From: Corynebacterium sp. HMSC078H07
GTDB lineage: Bacteria > Actinomycetota > Actinomycetes > Mycobacteriales > Mycobacteriaceae
NCBI RefSeq assembly: GCF_001812805.1
Contig: NZ_KV810463.1
Coordinates: 35,178-99,177 of the forward strand
Reading direction: 5' to 3'
Length of the DNA stretch: 64,000 bases
The notes under the pieces are model-generated. The model had not been told where the DNA came from. It was given only the letters and a program-made list of their open reading frames with translations, and did no database searches. Of this stretch, positions 53,717 to 62,673 are shown piece after piece. The number at the start of each line of letters is the position of its first letter. The first letter of the stretch is position 1. The position numbers and the translations under genes are program-made.

Positions 53717-53944
53717 ATGAAGAAGATCCGTCGTTCCCTCGTTGCAATCGCTGCTGCATCCGCCGTCGCTGTGGCTGGCACCCCGGCCGCTTCCGCTGCT
53801 TCCTACCCGGAGCCGCTGAACCAGGTCATGGACACGATGATTAAGTACGGTGGCCCGCAGGCACCGAACCTCTTGCTCGTTCCGGCTACTCTGTCCGCAC
53901 TTGGCTGGGCCCAGTCAATCCTCGCTAGCTCCTCCATGCGCTAG
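53717..53944 (+). CDS. Mini secreted protein, paralogue 2
   Basis: A 75-residue precursor with signal peptide (MKKIRRSLVAIAAASAVAVA, cleavage after ASA) and a mature part of about 47 residues (SYPEPLNQVMDTMIKYGG, then LLLVPATLSALGWAQSIL). It is a paralogue of the upstream gene, 45 bases away, with AAGGAG at 53706-53711. The pair is probably one transcript ending at the hairpin near 53970. The function is unknown; it resembles other tiny corynebacterial envelope peptides only in size and amphipathicity, and unlike PorA/PorH it has a Sec signal. Confidence 0.78.
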   Translation: MKKIRRSLVAIAAASAVAVAGTPAASAASYPEPLNQVMDTMIKYGGPQAPNLLLVPATLSALGWAQSILASSSMR

Positions 53945-53969
53945 AAGCTTGTAGAACCCTCCACTCTGT

Positions 53970-54000
53970 CGCCGCCGTGCACTTTCTGTGTGCGGCGGCG
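53970..54000 (+). terminator. Hairpin after the mini secreted gene pair
   Basis: CGCCGCCG at the start pairs with CGGCGGCG at the end, with an inner CAC/GTG and a short loop; it lies 26 bases after the second mini gene. There is only a weak T-run downstream. Confidence 0.7.
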
Positions 54001-54038
54001 TTAGTGCGTTTAGGAGGGAGAAGGTCCAGCAATGCGAA

Positions 54039-54097
54039 ACCGCCCTAGCTGCACGCTGTGCCAACTAGGGCGGTGTGAAGTGTGCAGCTAGGGCGGC
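54039..54097. repeat. Triple CGCCCTAG repeat, hairpin-forming
   Basis: ACCGCCCTAGCTGCAC (54039-54054) is followed by two inverted copies, GCCAACTAGGGCGGT (54060-54074) and GTGCAGCTAGGGCGGC (54082-54097). The first copy can pair with either of the others, giving two alternative hairpins. It lies just past the lpqE stop on the minus strand and may act as its terminator. It is not related in sequence to the palindromes near the DUF559 genes. Confidence 0.6.
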
Positions 54098-54119
54098 GTG
54101 AAGCCTCGTGGGAGAAGCT

Positions 54120-54695
54120 TTACTTAGCCTCGGTGTAGCCCTCTTCGGACTCCGGGTCGCGGTCAAACTTGCCGGCCTCCAGCGGGGAGGCGGACACGGT
54201 GGCGTCGACCTCAATGGTGCCGGTGTTGAAGGTGAAGGTCACCGGGCGGGAGCCGCCGAAGGCGAAGCCATCGTTCTCCAGGGAGGTGGTCACGTAGGTG
54301 ACGTTGTTGTCCTTCTCATCCTTCGGAAGGTTCTCCAGGTTGGTTGCGGAATCGCCGTACAGTGCCTGATCGCGGGCAATCGGGGTAGCGCCCTCGATGA
54401 CGACATCCTGGCCATCAACGCTAATGGATTCCAAGGTGACCTCATCGACCTTGTAGCCCTGGTTCACGGCGATGAACTTCAGGGAGGTTTCACCGGAGTC
54501 CGGCTCAACCTGAATGGTGACGTCGCGTACGGACACCTTGCCATCTTCGGTGCTGGCGGCTGCGCCATCGACAGCTGCCACCTTCTCCGCGGTCTGCGCA
54601 ACATGACCGGCCGAGCAGGAAGCCAGCGCCAGCGCGGAAAGGGCGGTAACTGACATGATGGCACCGCAGCGAGCGGCGGACTTCAGGGACTGCAC
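54120..54695 (-). CDS. lpqE: LpqE-like lipoprotein
   Basis: A 191-residue lipoprotein with a lipobox LASC near residue 27 and a beta-sandwich mature part (VSVRDVTIQVEPDSGETSLKF, then GIEVDATV-type strands), similar in position and type to mycobacterial LpqE (Rv3584), between radA and carD. The start is GTG 54695 (MQSLKSAARCG), with GGAGGAC just upstream; the ATG at 54737 adds unneeded residues. The function is not established; related domains resemble copper-chaperone-like exported proteins, but no metal-binding Met/His set is obvious here. Confidence 0.8.
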   Translation of the reverse strand: MQSLKSAARCGAIMSVTALSALALASCSAGHVAQTAEKVAAVDGAAASTEDGKVSVRDVTIQVEPDSGETSLKFIAVNQGYKVDEVTLESISVDGQDVVIEGATPIARDQALYGDSATNLENLPKDEKDNNVTYVTTSLENDGFAFGGSRPVTFTFNTGTIEVDATVSASPLEAGKFDRDPESEEGYTEAK

Positions 54696-54883
54696 TGTGA
54701 GTGTCCTCCATAGAATTGCGATCACAAAGCTTATCAACGCTTTAGCCTAGTCCCTCTCCGCGAAAAGCACACAGTTTCCGGCAAACCCCTTGGGTAAACC
54801 GGGGGTAGCCATGCTTCACCGCATGCGCGTCGTGGTGTATAGCCTCCCCGCGATGCCTAAGCGGGCGGGGGTGAAATGCTGCG

Positions 54884-54892
54884 TGCTAGAAT
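54884..54892 (+). promoter_or_regulatory. carD: Extended -10 promoter for carD operon
   Basis: TGCTAGAAT contains TAGAAT with an upstream TG, an extended -10 element typical of corynebacterial sigma-A promoters, 85 bases before the carD start. No clear -35 is seen. Confidence 0.5.
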
Positions 54893-54976
54893 CGATTCCC
54901 TGTATATGCGGCCCATCGAGAGCGGAGCGAGCGCACTCGATGAGCATCGTCTTCAAAGGCTTCACAAGGAGTGGCA

Positions 54977-55561
54977 ATGGAATTTAAGGTCGGAGAGGTC
55001 GTCGTCTACCCCCACCACGGCGCCGCCAAAATCACGGCGATTGAAACGCGCGAGATGGGTGGCGAAACCCTCGAGTACCTCGTCCTCCAAATCAACCAGT
55101 CCGACCTGGTCGTCCGTGTGCCTTCCAAGAACGTCGAAATGGTCGGCGTTCGTGACGTCGTGGGCAAGGAAGGGCTGGAAAAGGTCTTCTCGGTTCTGCG
55201 TGAGGTAGACGTTGAAGAGGCCGGCAACTGGTCCCGCCGTTACAAGGCCAACCAGGAGCGCCTCGCCTCCGGCGACATCAACAAGGTTGCTGAAGTTGTT
55301 CGTGACCTGTGGCGCCGTGACCAGGACCGTGGCCTGTCCGCCGGCGAGAAGCGCATGCTGGCCAAGGCGCGCCAGATTCTCGTGGGTGAGCTCTCTCTGG
55401 CTAAGCCGGTTGACGAGAAGAAGGCCGACACCATGATGGAGGAGATCAACGCCACCATCGAGCGCCATCGTGCCGCTGGTTTGGTGGACGATAAGTCCAT
55501 CACCACCGACGTTGATAGCGACATCGATCTCGATGACCTCTCCTTCGACGACGAAGACTAA
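54977..55561 (+). CDS. carD: Transcription regulator CarD
   Basis: A 194-residue protein. The N-terminal RNA-polymerase-interacting Tudor-like domain opens [19 protein letters not shown], and the helical C-terminal domain contains [17 protein letters not shown] with the conserved Trp that wedges into the promoter bubble. CarD stabilises open complexes and is essential in mycobacteria. The tail here is an acidic Asp/Ser extension. The start is ATG 54977, with AAGGAG 5 bases upstream. The ispD gene begins inside its 3' end, so the operon couples carD with isoprenoid genes, as elsewhere in actinobacteria. Confidence 0.95.
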   Translation: MEFKVGEVVVYPHHGAAKITAIETREMGGETLEYLVLQINQSDLVVRVPSKNVEMVGVRDVVGKEGLEKVFSVLREVDVEEAGNWSRRYKANQERLASGDINKVAEVVRDLWRRDQDRGLSAGEKRMLAKARQILVGELSLAKPVDEKKADTMMEEINATIERHRAAGLVDDKSITTDVDSDIDLDDLSFDDED

Positions 55562-56282
55562 ACCCCGCGTCATCGCCCTCGTTGCGGCGGCAGGTAAGGG
55601 CACGCGCCTCGGCGCCGAGGTGCCCAAAGCCTATGTCGAGCTGCGCGGGCGCACCCTACTCGAGCGTTCCGTCCAGGCGATGGTCACTTCCGGCATCGTC
55701 GATGAGGTCATCGTGCTCGTCAGCCCCACTATGGAAAGCTACGCGGAGCGCATCCTAACTCGCGTCGAGGCTGACATTCCTCTCCGCCTTGTCCACGGCG
55801 GCGGCGAGCGCGCCGATTCCGTATGGGCGGGCTTGCAGGCCATACCGGACGAGGACGCCGTGGTGCTCATCCACGATGCGGCCCGGGCGTTAACGCCTCC
55901 GGGGATGATCGCACGCGTCGTCAAGCGCGTGCTCGAGGGTGCCACCGCAGTTATCCCAGTCCTGCCCGTCGCGGACACCATTAAGGAAGTAGAGGGCGAC
56001 ACTGTCCTCGCCACGCCAGACCGCTCCCGCCTGCGCGCTGTGCAGACGCCACAAGGCTTTTCCCTGGCCGCGCTGCGTCACGCCAACGAGGATTATTGGG
56101 AGCAGAACCCGGATTTCACGGCGACGGATGATGCAAGTCTTATGGAATGGCATGGCTCGCGCGTGGACACCGTCCAGGGTGATACCTTCGCCTTTAAAAT
56201 CACCACCCCCATCGACCTCGTCCTAGCCAAGGCTGTGACGGACGAGGCCGAACCGACCATCTTTGAGGTACCCAGTGACTAA
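55533..56282 (+). CDS. ispD: 2-C-methyl-D-erythritol 4-phosphate cytidylyltransferase
   Basis: A 249-residue enzyme of the MEP isoprenoid pathway (CTP + MEP to CDP-ME). Seen: the nucleotide-binding loop [18 protein letters not shown], the pattern [20 protein letters not shown], and the ending [15 protein letters not shown]. The start is taken at ATG 55533, overlapping carD by 29 bases; the first ten codons are poor in motifs, so a later start cannot be excluded. ispF follows with an 8-base overlap. Confidence 0.94.
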   Translation: MTSPSTTKTKPRVIALVAAAGKGTRLGAEVPKAYVELRGRTLLERSVQAMVTSGIVDEVIVLVSPTMESYAERILTRVEADIPLRLVHGGGERADSVWAGLQAIPDEDAVVLIHDAARALTPPGMIARVVKRVLEGATAVIPVLPVADTIKEVEGDTVLATPDRSRLRAVQTPQGFSLAALRHANEDYWEQNPDFTATDDASLMEWHGSRVDTVQGDTFAFKITTPIDLVLAKAVTDEAEPTIFEVPSD

Positions 56283-56766
56283 CCCCATCATCCCCCGCGT
56301 TGGCATCGCCACCGACGCCCACCAGATCGAGCCCGGAAAAGAATGCTGGATCGCCGGGCTACTCTTCGAGGACGCCGACGGATGTGAGGGCCACTCCGAT
56401 GGGGACGTGGTAAGCCACGCGCTTGTCGACGCTCTACTGTCAGCCTCCCACCTCGGCGACCTCGGCTCCTTCGTCGGAGTGGGCCGCCCTGAATATGACG
56501 GTGTGTCCGGTGCGAAGCTGCTGCGCGAATGCCGCGAGCTGCTGGAGAAGGAAGGTTTCACCATCGGCAACGCCTCCGCCCAGCTCATCGGCCAAACCCC
56601 TAAGATGGGGCCGCGCCGCGAGGAGGCTGAGTCTGTGTTGAGTGAGATTCTTGGTGCGCCGGTCTCCATTTCTGCGACCACGACTGACCGTCTCGGCTTC
56701 ACCGGGCGCGAGGAGGGCCGCGCCGCCGTGGCCACCGCCGTGGTCTGGCGCGCCCCCAATTCCTAA
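56275..56766 (+). CDS. ispF: 2-C-methyl-D-erythritol 2,4-cyclodiphosphate synthase
   Basis: A 163-residue MEP-pathway enzyme. Seen: the zinc ligands in [13 protein letters not shown] (family D-x-H), [26 protein letters not shown], and the signature [14 protein letters not shown]. The canonical loop usually reads D-x-H-x-F; here it is D-A-H-Q-I. The start is GTG 56275 overlapping the ispD stop. The trimeric enzyme acts in the cytosol. Confidence 0.95.
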   Translation: MTNPIIPRVGIATDAHQIEPGKECWIAGLLFEDADGCEGHSDGDVVSHALVDALLSASHLGDLGSFVGVGRPEYDGVSGAKLLRECRELLEKEGFTIGNASAQLIGQTPKMGPRREEAESVLSEILGAPVSISATTTDRLGFTGREEGRAAVATAVVWRAPNS

Positions 56767-56793
56767 CGTAAAGTCGAGGGAGAGGAGGCTGCC

Positions 56794-56994
56794 GTGGCAT
56801 TGACAATGCGAATTATAAATACCGAGGCCCTGCGGGCTCGGTATGGGGAACTCCTGCATGCCTTAGAAGTAGCCATTGGGGCGAACCTTAGTTCTGAAGA
56901 TCTGCGCATGCTCGCAGAATCCGGCCGTTTTTCCACGGAAGAGCGCGACCTTTATGACGAACTCCGTCGCGTAGAGCTCATGCTCGAAACCTAA
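56794..56994 (+). CDS. Small conserved-type protein of unknown function
   Basis: A 66-residue, highly charged, probably all-helical protein starting with GTG (MALTMRIINTEALRARYGEL) and ending ELRRVELMLET. A strong GGAGAGGAGG ribosome region precedes it, and codon use is normal for the genome, so I take it as real. I recognise no family. Location between ispF and cysS suggests it belongs to the carD-cysS transcription unit. Confidence 0.65.
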   Translation: MALTMRIINTEALRARYGELLHALEVAIGANLSSEDLRMLAESGRFSTEERDLYDELRRVELMLET

Positions 56995-57024
56995 GTCGTG
57001 GTGAATTCCTAACTCAGGGTCAAT

Positions 57025-57030
57025 TAGACT
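57025..57030 (+). promoter_or_regulatory. cysS: Possible -10 element for leaderless cysS
   Basis: TAGACT lies 7 bases before the GTG start of cysS and no Shine-Dalgarno sequence is present, a layout that fits a leaderless transcript. Confidence 0.4.
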
Positions 57031-57037
57031 AGTCCGC

Positions 57038-58459
57038 GTGAGTACTTTGCGCATTTTTGATACCGCTACCCGCAGCCAACGTGACTTCGAGCCGGTTCGC
57101 CCCGGCCACGCGTCGATTTATCTGTGTGGTGCCACCCCGCAATCCCAGCCGCACATTGGCCACCTGCGCTCCGGCGTGGCCTTTGACATCTTGCGTCGCT
57201 GGCTTATCGCGCAGGGCTATGACGTGGCACTGGTGCGCAACGTCACCGACATCGATGACAAAATCCTCACCAAGGCCGCGGAGAACAACCGCCCCTGGTG
57301 GGAGTGGGTATCCACCTACGAGCGCGAGTTCACTAAGGCGTACAACACCTTGGGCGTGCTGCCACCCTCCGTGGAGCCGCGCGCGACGGGGTTTGTCACG
57401 CAAATGGTGGAGTACATGCAAAGGCTTATCGACGCCGGCTTTGCCTACGCCGTACCTGGTGGCCCAGCGGGGGAGGACGATGAGGCTGGCTCCGTTTACT
57501 TCGACGTTGCCGCGTGGAATGCCACGGAAGGATCGGATTACGGCGCGCTGTCCGGTAATCGCGTCGAGGAGATGGAACAGGGCGAAACAGACAACGCCGG
57601 CAAGCGCAGCCCCCAGGACTTTGCCCTGTGGAAGGCCGCTAAGCCGGGCGAGCCGTCCTGGCCCACTCCCTGGGGGCGCGGCCGTCCGGGCTGGCATCTG
57701 GAGTGCTCGGCCATGTCCACCTACTACCTGGGTAGTGAGTTCGATATCCACTGTGGTGGTCTGGACCTGCAGTTCCCGCACCACGAGAACGAGATTGCCC
57801 AGTCCCATGCGGCCGGCGATAAGTTTGCCAACTACTGGATGCACAATCACTGGGTGACCATGTCTGGTGAGAAGATGTCCAAGTCCTTAGGCAACGTGCT
57901 TTCCATCGCCAACATGCTGGAGATCGTCCGCCCGGTGGAGCTGCGCTACTACCTGGGCTCGGCGCACTACCGCTCTGTGCTTGAATACTCCGAGTCCGCT
58001 CTGACCGAGGCTGCTGCGGGCTACCGCCGCATCGAGGACTTCGTGGGCAAGTTCGAGGGCGTCGAGAAGGGCGAGTGGACCCCAGCCTTCGCAGAGGCCA
58101 TGAATGATGACATCGCCGTGCCGAAGGCGTTGGCGGAAGTCCACACCACGGTGCGTGCAGGAAATAAGGCCCTTGCTGAAGGCCGCCGGGAAGAGGCCGA
58201 GCGCCTCGCCGGAGCAGTGCGCGCCATGGCTGCGGTTCTTGGCTTTGATCCGTGCGATGAACAGTGGAAAGATGGTGGCGAAACAAGCGGCGCTGTCGCG
58301 GCACTGGACGTTCTTGTCCAGGCTGAGCTTGAGCGCCGTACGACCGCCCGCGCAGAGAAGGACTGGGCTACTGCGGACGCTGTGCGCGACCGCCTGACCG
58401 CCGCGGGTATTACTATCACTGACACCGCCGACGGTCCCACCTGGTCCCTGGCGGACTAA
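57038..58459 (+). CDS. cysS: Cysteinyl-tRNA synthetase
   Basis: A 473-residue class I synthetase. Seen: the HIGH motif in [10 protein letters not shown], the zinc-binding Cys and His residues ([26 protein letters not shown]), and KMSKSLGN. The C-terminal part is the DALR-like anticodon-binding helical domain. The start is GTG 57038. Confidence 0.96.
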   Translation: MSTLRIFDTATRSQRDFEPVRPGHASIYLCGATPQSQPHIGHLRSGVAFDILRRWLIAQGYDVALVRNVTDIDDKILTKAAENNRPWWEWVSTYEREFTKAYNTLGVLPPSVEPRATGFVTQMVEYMQRLIDAGFAYAVPGGPAGEDDEAGSVYFDVAAWNATEGSDYGALSGNRVEEMEQGETDNAGKRSPQDFALWKAAKPGEPSWPTPWGRGRPGWHLECSAMSTYYLGSEFDIHCGGLDLQFPHHENEIAQSHAAGDKFANYWMHNHWVTMSGEKMSKSLGNVLSIANMLEIVRPVELRYYLGSAHYRSVLEYSESALTEAAAGYRRIEDFVGKFEGVEKGEWTPAFAEAMNDDIAVPKALAEVHTTVRAGNKALAEGRREEAERLAGAVRAMAAVLGFDPCDEQWKDGGETSGAVAALDVLVQAELERRTTARAEKDWATADAVRDRLTAAGITITDTADGPTWSLAD

Positions 58460-58461
58460 CC

Positions 58462-58483
58462 GTCCTTGGGCTAGGCCAAGGAC
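58462..58483 (+). terminator. Hairpin between cysS and rlmB
   Basis: GTCCTTGG (58462-58469) pairs with CCAAGGAC (58476-58483) around a 6-base loop, directly before the rlmB ribosome site AAAGGAG. It has no T-run; partial termination or mRNA processing is more likely than a full stop. Confidence 0.5.
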
Positions 58484-58500
58484 AACAAAGGAGAAGAACC

Positions 58501-59448
58501 ATGGCACGTACCCACGGCCGCGGCGGCGCGGGCGCCCGCAAGACCAACAAGAAGGGCGCTACGAAGGGCTCGGGCGGTCAGCGCCGCAAGGGCCTGGCTG
58601 GAAAGGGCCCCACGCCCAAGGCGGAGGACCGTATTTACCACGCCAAGCACAAGGCAAAACTGGAGCGCGAGCGCCGCAACTCGGGGCGCCACCAGAAGGA
58701 AACCGCAGAGATGGTCGTGGGCCGCAACCCGGTCATCGAGTGCCTCCACGCCAAGGTGCCGGCCACCTCGCTCTACATTGTGCAGGGCACGCGCAACGAT
58801 GCCCGCCTGTCGGAGGCCGTGGCCATGTGCAATACCCGCAACATCCCCATTCTTGAGGTGCAGCGCCACGAGATGGACCGCATGACTGGCAACGGTCTGC
58901 ACCAGGGTATCGGCCTGCAGATTCCGCCCTACAAGTACGCCGAGGTGCATGACCTCATGGATCGCGCGCGCGACGCTCAGGAACCGGGCATGTTCGTCAT
59001 CCTCGACAACATTACGGATCCCCGTAACCTCGGCGCGGTTATCCGCTCCGTCGCTGCTTTCGGCGGCCACGGCGTCATCATCCCGGAGCGCCGTTCGGCC
59101 TCCGTTACCGCGGTGGCTTGGCGCACCTCGGCCGGTACCGCAGCACGCCTGCCTGTCGCGCGCGTGACCAACGTGACCCGCACCGTGCAGGAATTCCAGA
59201 AAGCCGGCTACCAGGTCGTTGGCCTGGACGCCGGCGGCGAGCACACGCTCGACACCTACACGGGTGGCAAGGATCCCGTGGTCATCGTCATCGGCTCTGA
59301 GGGAAAGGGCATCTCCCGCTTGGTCCGCGAGAACTGTGACGTCATCATGTCCATCCCGATGACCGCGTGGGTCGAATCCTTAAACGCATCCGTTGCTGCG
59401 GGTGCAGTGCTTTCGGAGTTTGCTCGGCAGCGTCGCGCTGCGAAGTAA
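58501..59448 (+). CDS. rlmB: 23S rRNA 2'-O-ribose methyltransferase (RlmB/TrmH family)
   Basis: A 315-residue SPOUT methyltransferase. A basic Gly/Lys/Arg-rich N-terminal extension of about 70 residues is followed by the substrate-binding L30e-like domain ([14 protein letters not shown]) and the knotted catalytic domain with motif 1 [15 protein letters not shown], motif 2 [12 protein letters not shown] and motif 3 [16 protein letters not shown]. It would methylate G2251 of 23S rRNA or a related site. Gene order cysS-rlmB is conserved in the group. Confidence 0.92.
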   Translation: MARTHGRGGAGARKTNKKGATKGSGGQRRKGLAGKGPTPKAEDRIYHAKHKAKLERERRNSGRHQKETAEMVVGRNPVIECLHAKVPATSLYIVQGTRNDARLSEAVAMCNTRNIPILEVQRHEMDRMTGNGLHQGIGLQIPPYKYAEVHDLMDRARDAQEPGMFVILDNITDPRNLGAVIRSVAAFGGHGVIIPERRSASVTAVAWRTSAGTAARLPVARVTNVTRTVQEFQKAGYQVVGLDAGGEHTLDTYTGGKDPVVIVIGSEGKGISRLVRENCDVIMSIPMTAWVESLNASVAAGAVLSEFARQRRAAK

Positions 59449-59460
59449 CAAGTAATTTGG

Positions 59461-59489
59461 AAGGCGTCGCGTTGTGTGGCGCCTTTTTG
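59461..59489 (+). terminator. Rho-independent terminator of rlmB
   Basis: AAGGCG (59461-59466) pairs with CGCCTT (59480-59485), with TTTTTGT following, 12 bases after the rlmB stop. Confidence 0.8.
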
Positions 59490-59521
59490 TTTGCCTCCAA
59501 TGTGTCTGCTGGGCAGCTCCC

Positions 59522-59551
59522 GCCGTCCTGGTCGCAAATGTCCAGGGCTGG
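59522..59551 (+). repeat. Left direct repeat flanking the bacteriocin module
   Basis: Contains GCAAATGTCCAGGGCTGG (59534-59551), which matches GCAAATGCCCAGGGCTGG at 63308-63325 in 17 of 18 positions; similarity extends upstream through GCC-x-TCCTG. It is located before the bacteriocin gene. Confidence 0.6.
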
Positions 59552-59757
59552 AAACCCAGACCACCTGTTCGCATTTTCACGCGCTTGCCGACGCCCTGCA
59601 ATCCACCAGAGAGCTGCGGATTGAGGCCTGGATATTTGCGCGGAGTTGATGAATCTGCGAAAGGTAACTTTTGACACTTGAATGCGGTTTAGGGGCAGCG
59701 TATATCTTTCAGTATCGCGCGCTATAAGTTCGGATTCTTCTCAAGAAAGGAATGCTT
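59552..59757 (+). promoter_or_regulatory. Upstream region of the bacteriocin gene
   Basis: About 200 bases without a gene. A TTGACA stands at 59671-59676, and TATATC (59701-59706) and TATAAG (59723-59728) are possible -10 elements; no pair has ideal spacing, so the exact promoter is uncertain. AAAGGA (59746-59751) is the ribosome site for the start at 59758. Confidence 0.35.
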
Positions 59758-60051
59758 ATGAAAGTGAGCATGTCTAAGCGAGCAGTTTCAGTAACTCTCG
59801 CAGGTTTGTTGGCGTTGGGTGGTACAGGTGTTGCTGGGGCCACGATTGTAAATATCGATGGCGGCACGTGGGACTACGGTACGGGTAGTGGCCAAGTTTG
59901 GTCGCACTACTTTCACAATGGGGTGCGGCACGGTTCAACTGCTGTTGGTACCTTCAAGTCGGATAGCGGTTGCGTCAACAAAAACACTTGGTCACGAGCA
60001 ACAGCTCCCAAGAAGCCCTCTGGAAATAAGTCCTATTACCGACACTGCTAA
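59758..60051 (+). CDS. Lactococcin-972-type bacteriocin precursor
   Basis: A 97-residue secreted precursor. The signal peptide runs to about residue 28 (GVAGA, then TIVNIDGG). The mature part shows the family pattern G-G-x-W-x-Y-G-T (DGGTWDYGT), a W-S-x-Y-x-H block (VWSHYFHNGVRHGS), and a final aromatic cluster (GNKSYYRHC). Lactococcin 972 of Lactococcus blocks septum formation by binding lipid II. Unlike lactococcin 972, this one has two Cys (SGCVNK and the C-terminal residue), which could form a disulfide. The start at 59758 has AAAGGA 6 bases upstream; ATG 59752 abuts the ribosome site. Confidence 0.88.
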   Translation: MKVSMSKRAVSVTLAGLLALGGTGVAGATIVNIDGGTWDYGTGSGQVWSHYFHNGVRHGSTAVGTFKSDSGCVNKNTWSRATAPKKPSGNKSYYRHC

Positions 60052-60057
60052 GGCTCG

Positions 60058-62043
60058 ATGAAAACTTCAGTCAGACTACTAACCGTAGGGATTTTGCTCT
60101 CTACGGTTATTAGCGCATTCATTGCCTTTGTTGGAGCCAGCCTCTTATCGACTCTGGATTATCGGCTTGGCAACGAGTTTGTCCAGATCGAAGACTTCAA
60201 ACCTGACAGTCACACAGAAACACTGTTTCCTGAGCTTTCTGAATTTGCAGGGGACTCAGGATTTGACGTATCGATTTATTACTCCTCGCTAGCTGATTCG
60301 GATGGTGAGCTGCGAATCTACTCCTCGGCTCTGCCTTCAGGTGTAGCTAACTTTGAGTCTCAAAAGTTTCAGAGAGGCGAAAAGCTTGTTTGGTATCCAT
60401 TGTCGGAAATTCCGACTAAGGAACCGCGCCAAGTTTTTAACATTAAAGGATCGGAAAACGACGCTCGAGACCTAACGACATGGTTGGAGGAGCGCGGGTA
60501 TTCCGTGATAGGGCTCCAGAACTTGACTTGGAGTTTCGTCATGACTTCGTCGCTGCCTTTGTTGGTCGCGGCTGCTTTTCTACTCGCGCTCGTGTTGGGT
60601 GGCGGGCACTGCCTAGTGCGGGCTCGCGAAATCGGCATTCACAGACTTTTGGGGCTAAAGCTATCGCAGACGCTAAGGCTTGATGTAACGCGGCTTGCCA
60701 AGCAAACATGGCTACCATTTTTTCTTGCGATCATTTTTATTGCGGCGGCATTGTATCTTTACAACGACTGGGCAGAAGCGACGTTGTTTTGGGCCTTTTT
60801 CGGCGTTTCTGTGTTGCTCCAATGGGTCGGTTTGGCGCTGGGCTATGTGCTCGGGCAGTTATTGGTTCGAAATATTTCGATCCCGCAGGCCATCAAAGGC
60901 AAGGTTCGGGCGCGTCCAATTACCTACGCACTGTATGCTGTCCGGCTATTGGCACTCTTGACGAGCCTGACGGCACTTTCGCAGATGGTTGATACCGGTG
61001 CTGAGGTGTCCGCGCGAGAGGAATTGCAACCGTATTGGAGCGGACATGCCAATGAGCAAGAGTTTGCCCTGAGCTCGAATATCACTCCGGATGAAAAAGA
61101 ACAGGCTGCAGCTGCAGCGCCCTTGCGTCAGGCGGACCGCGAAGGAAAGCTACTCTTAGCGGATCCTTTTTGGCTTACCTGGCCGACTCAACTGGAAGCC
61201 CCGGTTATTCTCAGCAACCATCGGTTCGCCGTTCAAGCTGGTGTTTCCCCTTCTGAAGAAGACGTAACCGTTTGTGCTCCCGTTGCCCTCAGTGAAGAAT
61301 CCAAACAGACGATTATTGACTCCGTTGCATTTGAAGCCGAACTCGCGAAGAAGAAAGTTCCAGATTTTAACTGGAAAGAGGATTGTTCGCTTGGGCAAGT
61401 CTTTTCCTATGACGTTGAGCTGCGGCCAGTAATTAATGACCCCATTGTGGTCTCGTTACCAGTGGGGCTTGAAGCTATCGGTGACCGGAATTTACTCGCG
61501 AAAGCCTCGCAGAAAGTCCTCCTTGCCATCGAGCCAACTGTCGTTGGTGAGCTGAAAGATGGGACGGTGGGCAAGGTGCTTGCCACGGCACAACCGCATG
61601 CTGATTCCTGGCGATCGTCCCTTGAGGAAGCCAAAGATCAATTCAGCCTTTGGTCGTTAAATACGGTCGTAGCGATACTACTGGTTTCCTTGTTAATCGT
61701 CGCGGGGCTTTTCAGTTTCCAGGTGGCGTTCCGGCGAGAGCTCTATGTTTCCTTCATTTGTGGGCGCAGCCCGTGGAAGATGTGCAGGAAGATTCTGCTG
61801 GCCGAGCTATTCTTTTTCGTTACCACCATCGGCTGGGTTTTGTATCGTTTGCGCGAGCATAAGGAACAACTGGAATCGCACTATCCATCAACGTGGTCGA
61901 TGGGGTTTGAAAACAGGTGGTCCACGGCAACCGTTCTTGCTGTCGTCGCATTTTCGATCGTGTGGATGTGTATTTCAATCGGTTTGACCTGGTGGATTAG
62001 TGCGCGAAATCAAATGCGCTGGACAGACAGCGAGGGAAATTAG
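60058..62043 (+). CDS. Bacteriocin-associated integral membrane protein (DUF1430 type)
   Basis: A 661-residue protein with an N-terminal membrane helix (about 8-30), an extracytoplasmic domain, a cluster of helices (about 160-320), a second large outer domain, and C-terminal helices (about 535-555, 585-600 and 620-645). This layout is that of the long permeases found next to lactococcin-972 genes and similar to FtsX/MacB-like permeases. With the ATPase that follows it is thought to give immunity and/or export. It starts 6 bases after the bacteriocin stop. Codons and base composition are lower in GC than the neighbours. Confidence 0.85.
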   Translation: MKTSVRLLTVGILLSTVISAFIAFVGASLLSTLDYRLGNEFVQIEDFKPDSHTETLFPELSEFAGDSGFDVSIYYSSLADSDGELRIYSSALPSGVANFESQKFQRGEKLVWYPLSEIPTKEPRQVFNIKGSENDARDLTTWLEERGYSVIGLQNLTWSFVMTSSLPLLVAAAFLLALVLGGGHCLVRAREIGIHRLLGLKLSQTLRLDVTRLAKQTWLPFFLAIIFIAAALYLYNDWAEATLFWAFFGVSVLLQWVGLALGYVLGQLLVRNISIPQAIKGKVRARPITYALYAVRLLALLTSLTALSQMVDTGAEVSAREELQPYWSGHANEQEFALSSNITPDEKEQAAAAAPLRQADREGKLLLADPFWLTWPTQLEAPVILSNHRFAVQAGVSPSEEDVTVCAPVALSEESKQTIIDSVAFEAELAKKKVPDFNWKEDCSLGQVFSYDVELRPVINDPIVVSLPVGLEAIGDRNLLAKASQKVLLAIEPTVVGELKDGTVGKVLATAQPHADSWRSSLEEAKDQFSLWSLNTVVAILLVSLLIVAGLFSFQVAFRRELYVSFICGRSPWKMCRKILLAELFFFVTTIGWVLYRLREHKEQLESHYPSTWSMGFENRWSTATVLAVVAFSIVWMCISIGLTWWISARNQMRWTDSEGN

Positions 62044-62046
62044 GAT

Positions 62047-62673
62047 ATGGAAATTCAGGTTGAAGACCTTCACTACAGTGTGAAGGGAAAAATGATTCTT
62101 TCCGGCCTTACGCGGTCTTTTGCGGCTGGCCGGGTGACTGCATTAACCGGTGTCTCCGGAAGTGGGAAAACCACCCTGTTGAACCTCTTGGGCGGTCTGA
62201 TCTCGCCGGACAAAGGCTCAATCATGTGGGATGGAAACAACATTGCATCGCTATCGGCAGGTCGACTGCGCAAGTATCGACGCGAATGCGTTGGGTATCT
62301 TTTTCAAGATTACGGCTTGGTTCCTGACCTCACCGTTGTCGACAACGTGAAGCTCGCAGCCAGTAACGTTTCGCGCCGTGCTTTCGACGAGGCGCTAGAC
62401 AGCGCTTTGGCGCAGGTTGGTTTACGCGGCTATGAAAAGCGTGTGGTCAGCGGCTTGTCGGGCGGCGAACAACAACGAGTAGCCTTGGCGAGGATCCTCG
62501 TTTCCAAGCCCAAAATCGTATTGGCGGACGAGCCAACCGGTGCGCTTGACGAGGACAATGCTCAGCTGGTTGTTGAACACCTTCGTGCTTTCGCTGACCA
62601 AGGCGCCGTTGTCGTCGTCGCGACGCATTCCAAGCATGTAGCCGACCAAGCAGACTGCGAGGTAACGCTTTAG
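62047..62673 (+). CDS. ABC transporter ATPase of the bacteriocin module
   Basis: A 208-residue ATPase of the LolD/MacB group with Walker A GVSGSGKTT, Q-loop YLFQDYGL, signature LSGGEQQR, Walker B IVLADEPTGALD and VATHS. It pairs with the upstream membrane protein. Its stop overlaps the start of the regulator gene (TAGTG), so the whole four-gene set is coupled. Confidence 0.92.
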   Translation: MEIQVEDLHYSVKGKMILSGLTRSFAAGRVTALTGVSGSGKTTLLNLLGGLISPDKGSIMWDGNNIASLSAGRLRKYRRECVGYLFQDYGLVPDLTVVDNVKLAASNVSRRAFDEALDSALAQVGLRGYEKRVVSGLSGGEQQRVALARILVSKPKIVLADEPTGALDEDNAQLVVEHLRAFADQGAVVVVATHSKHVADQADCEVTL

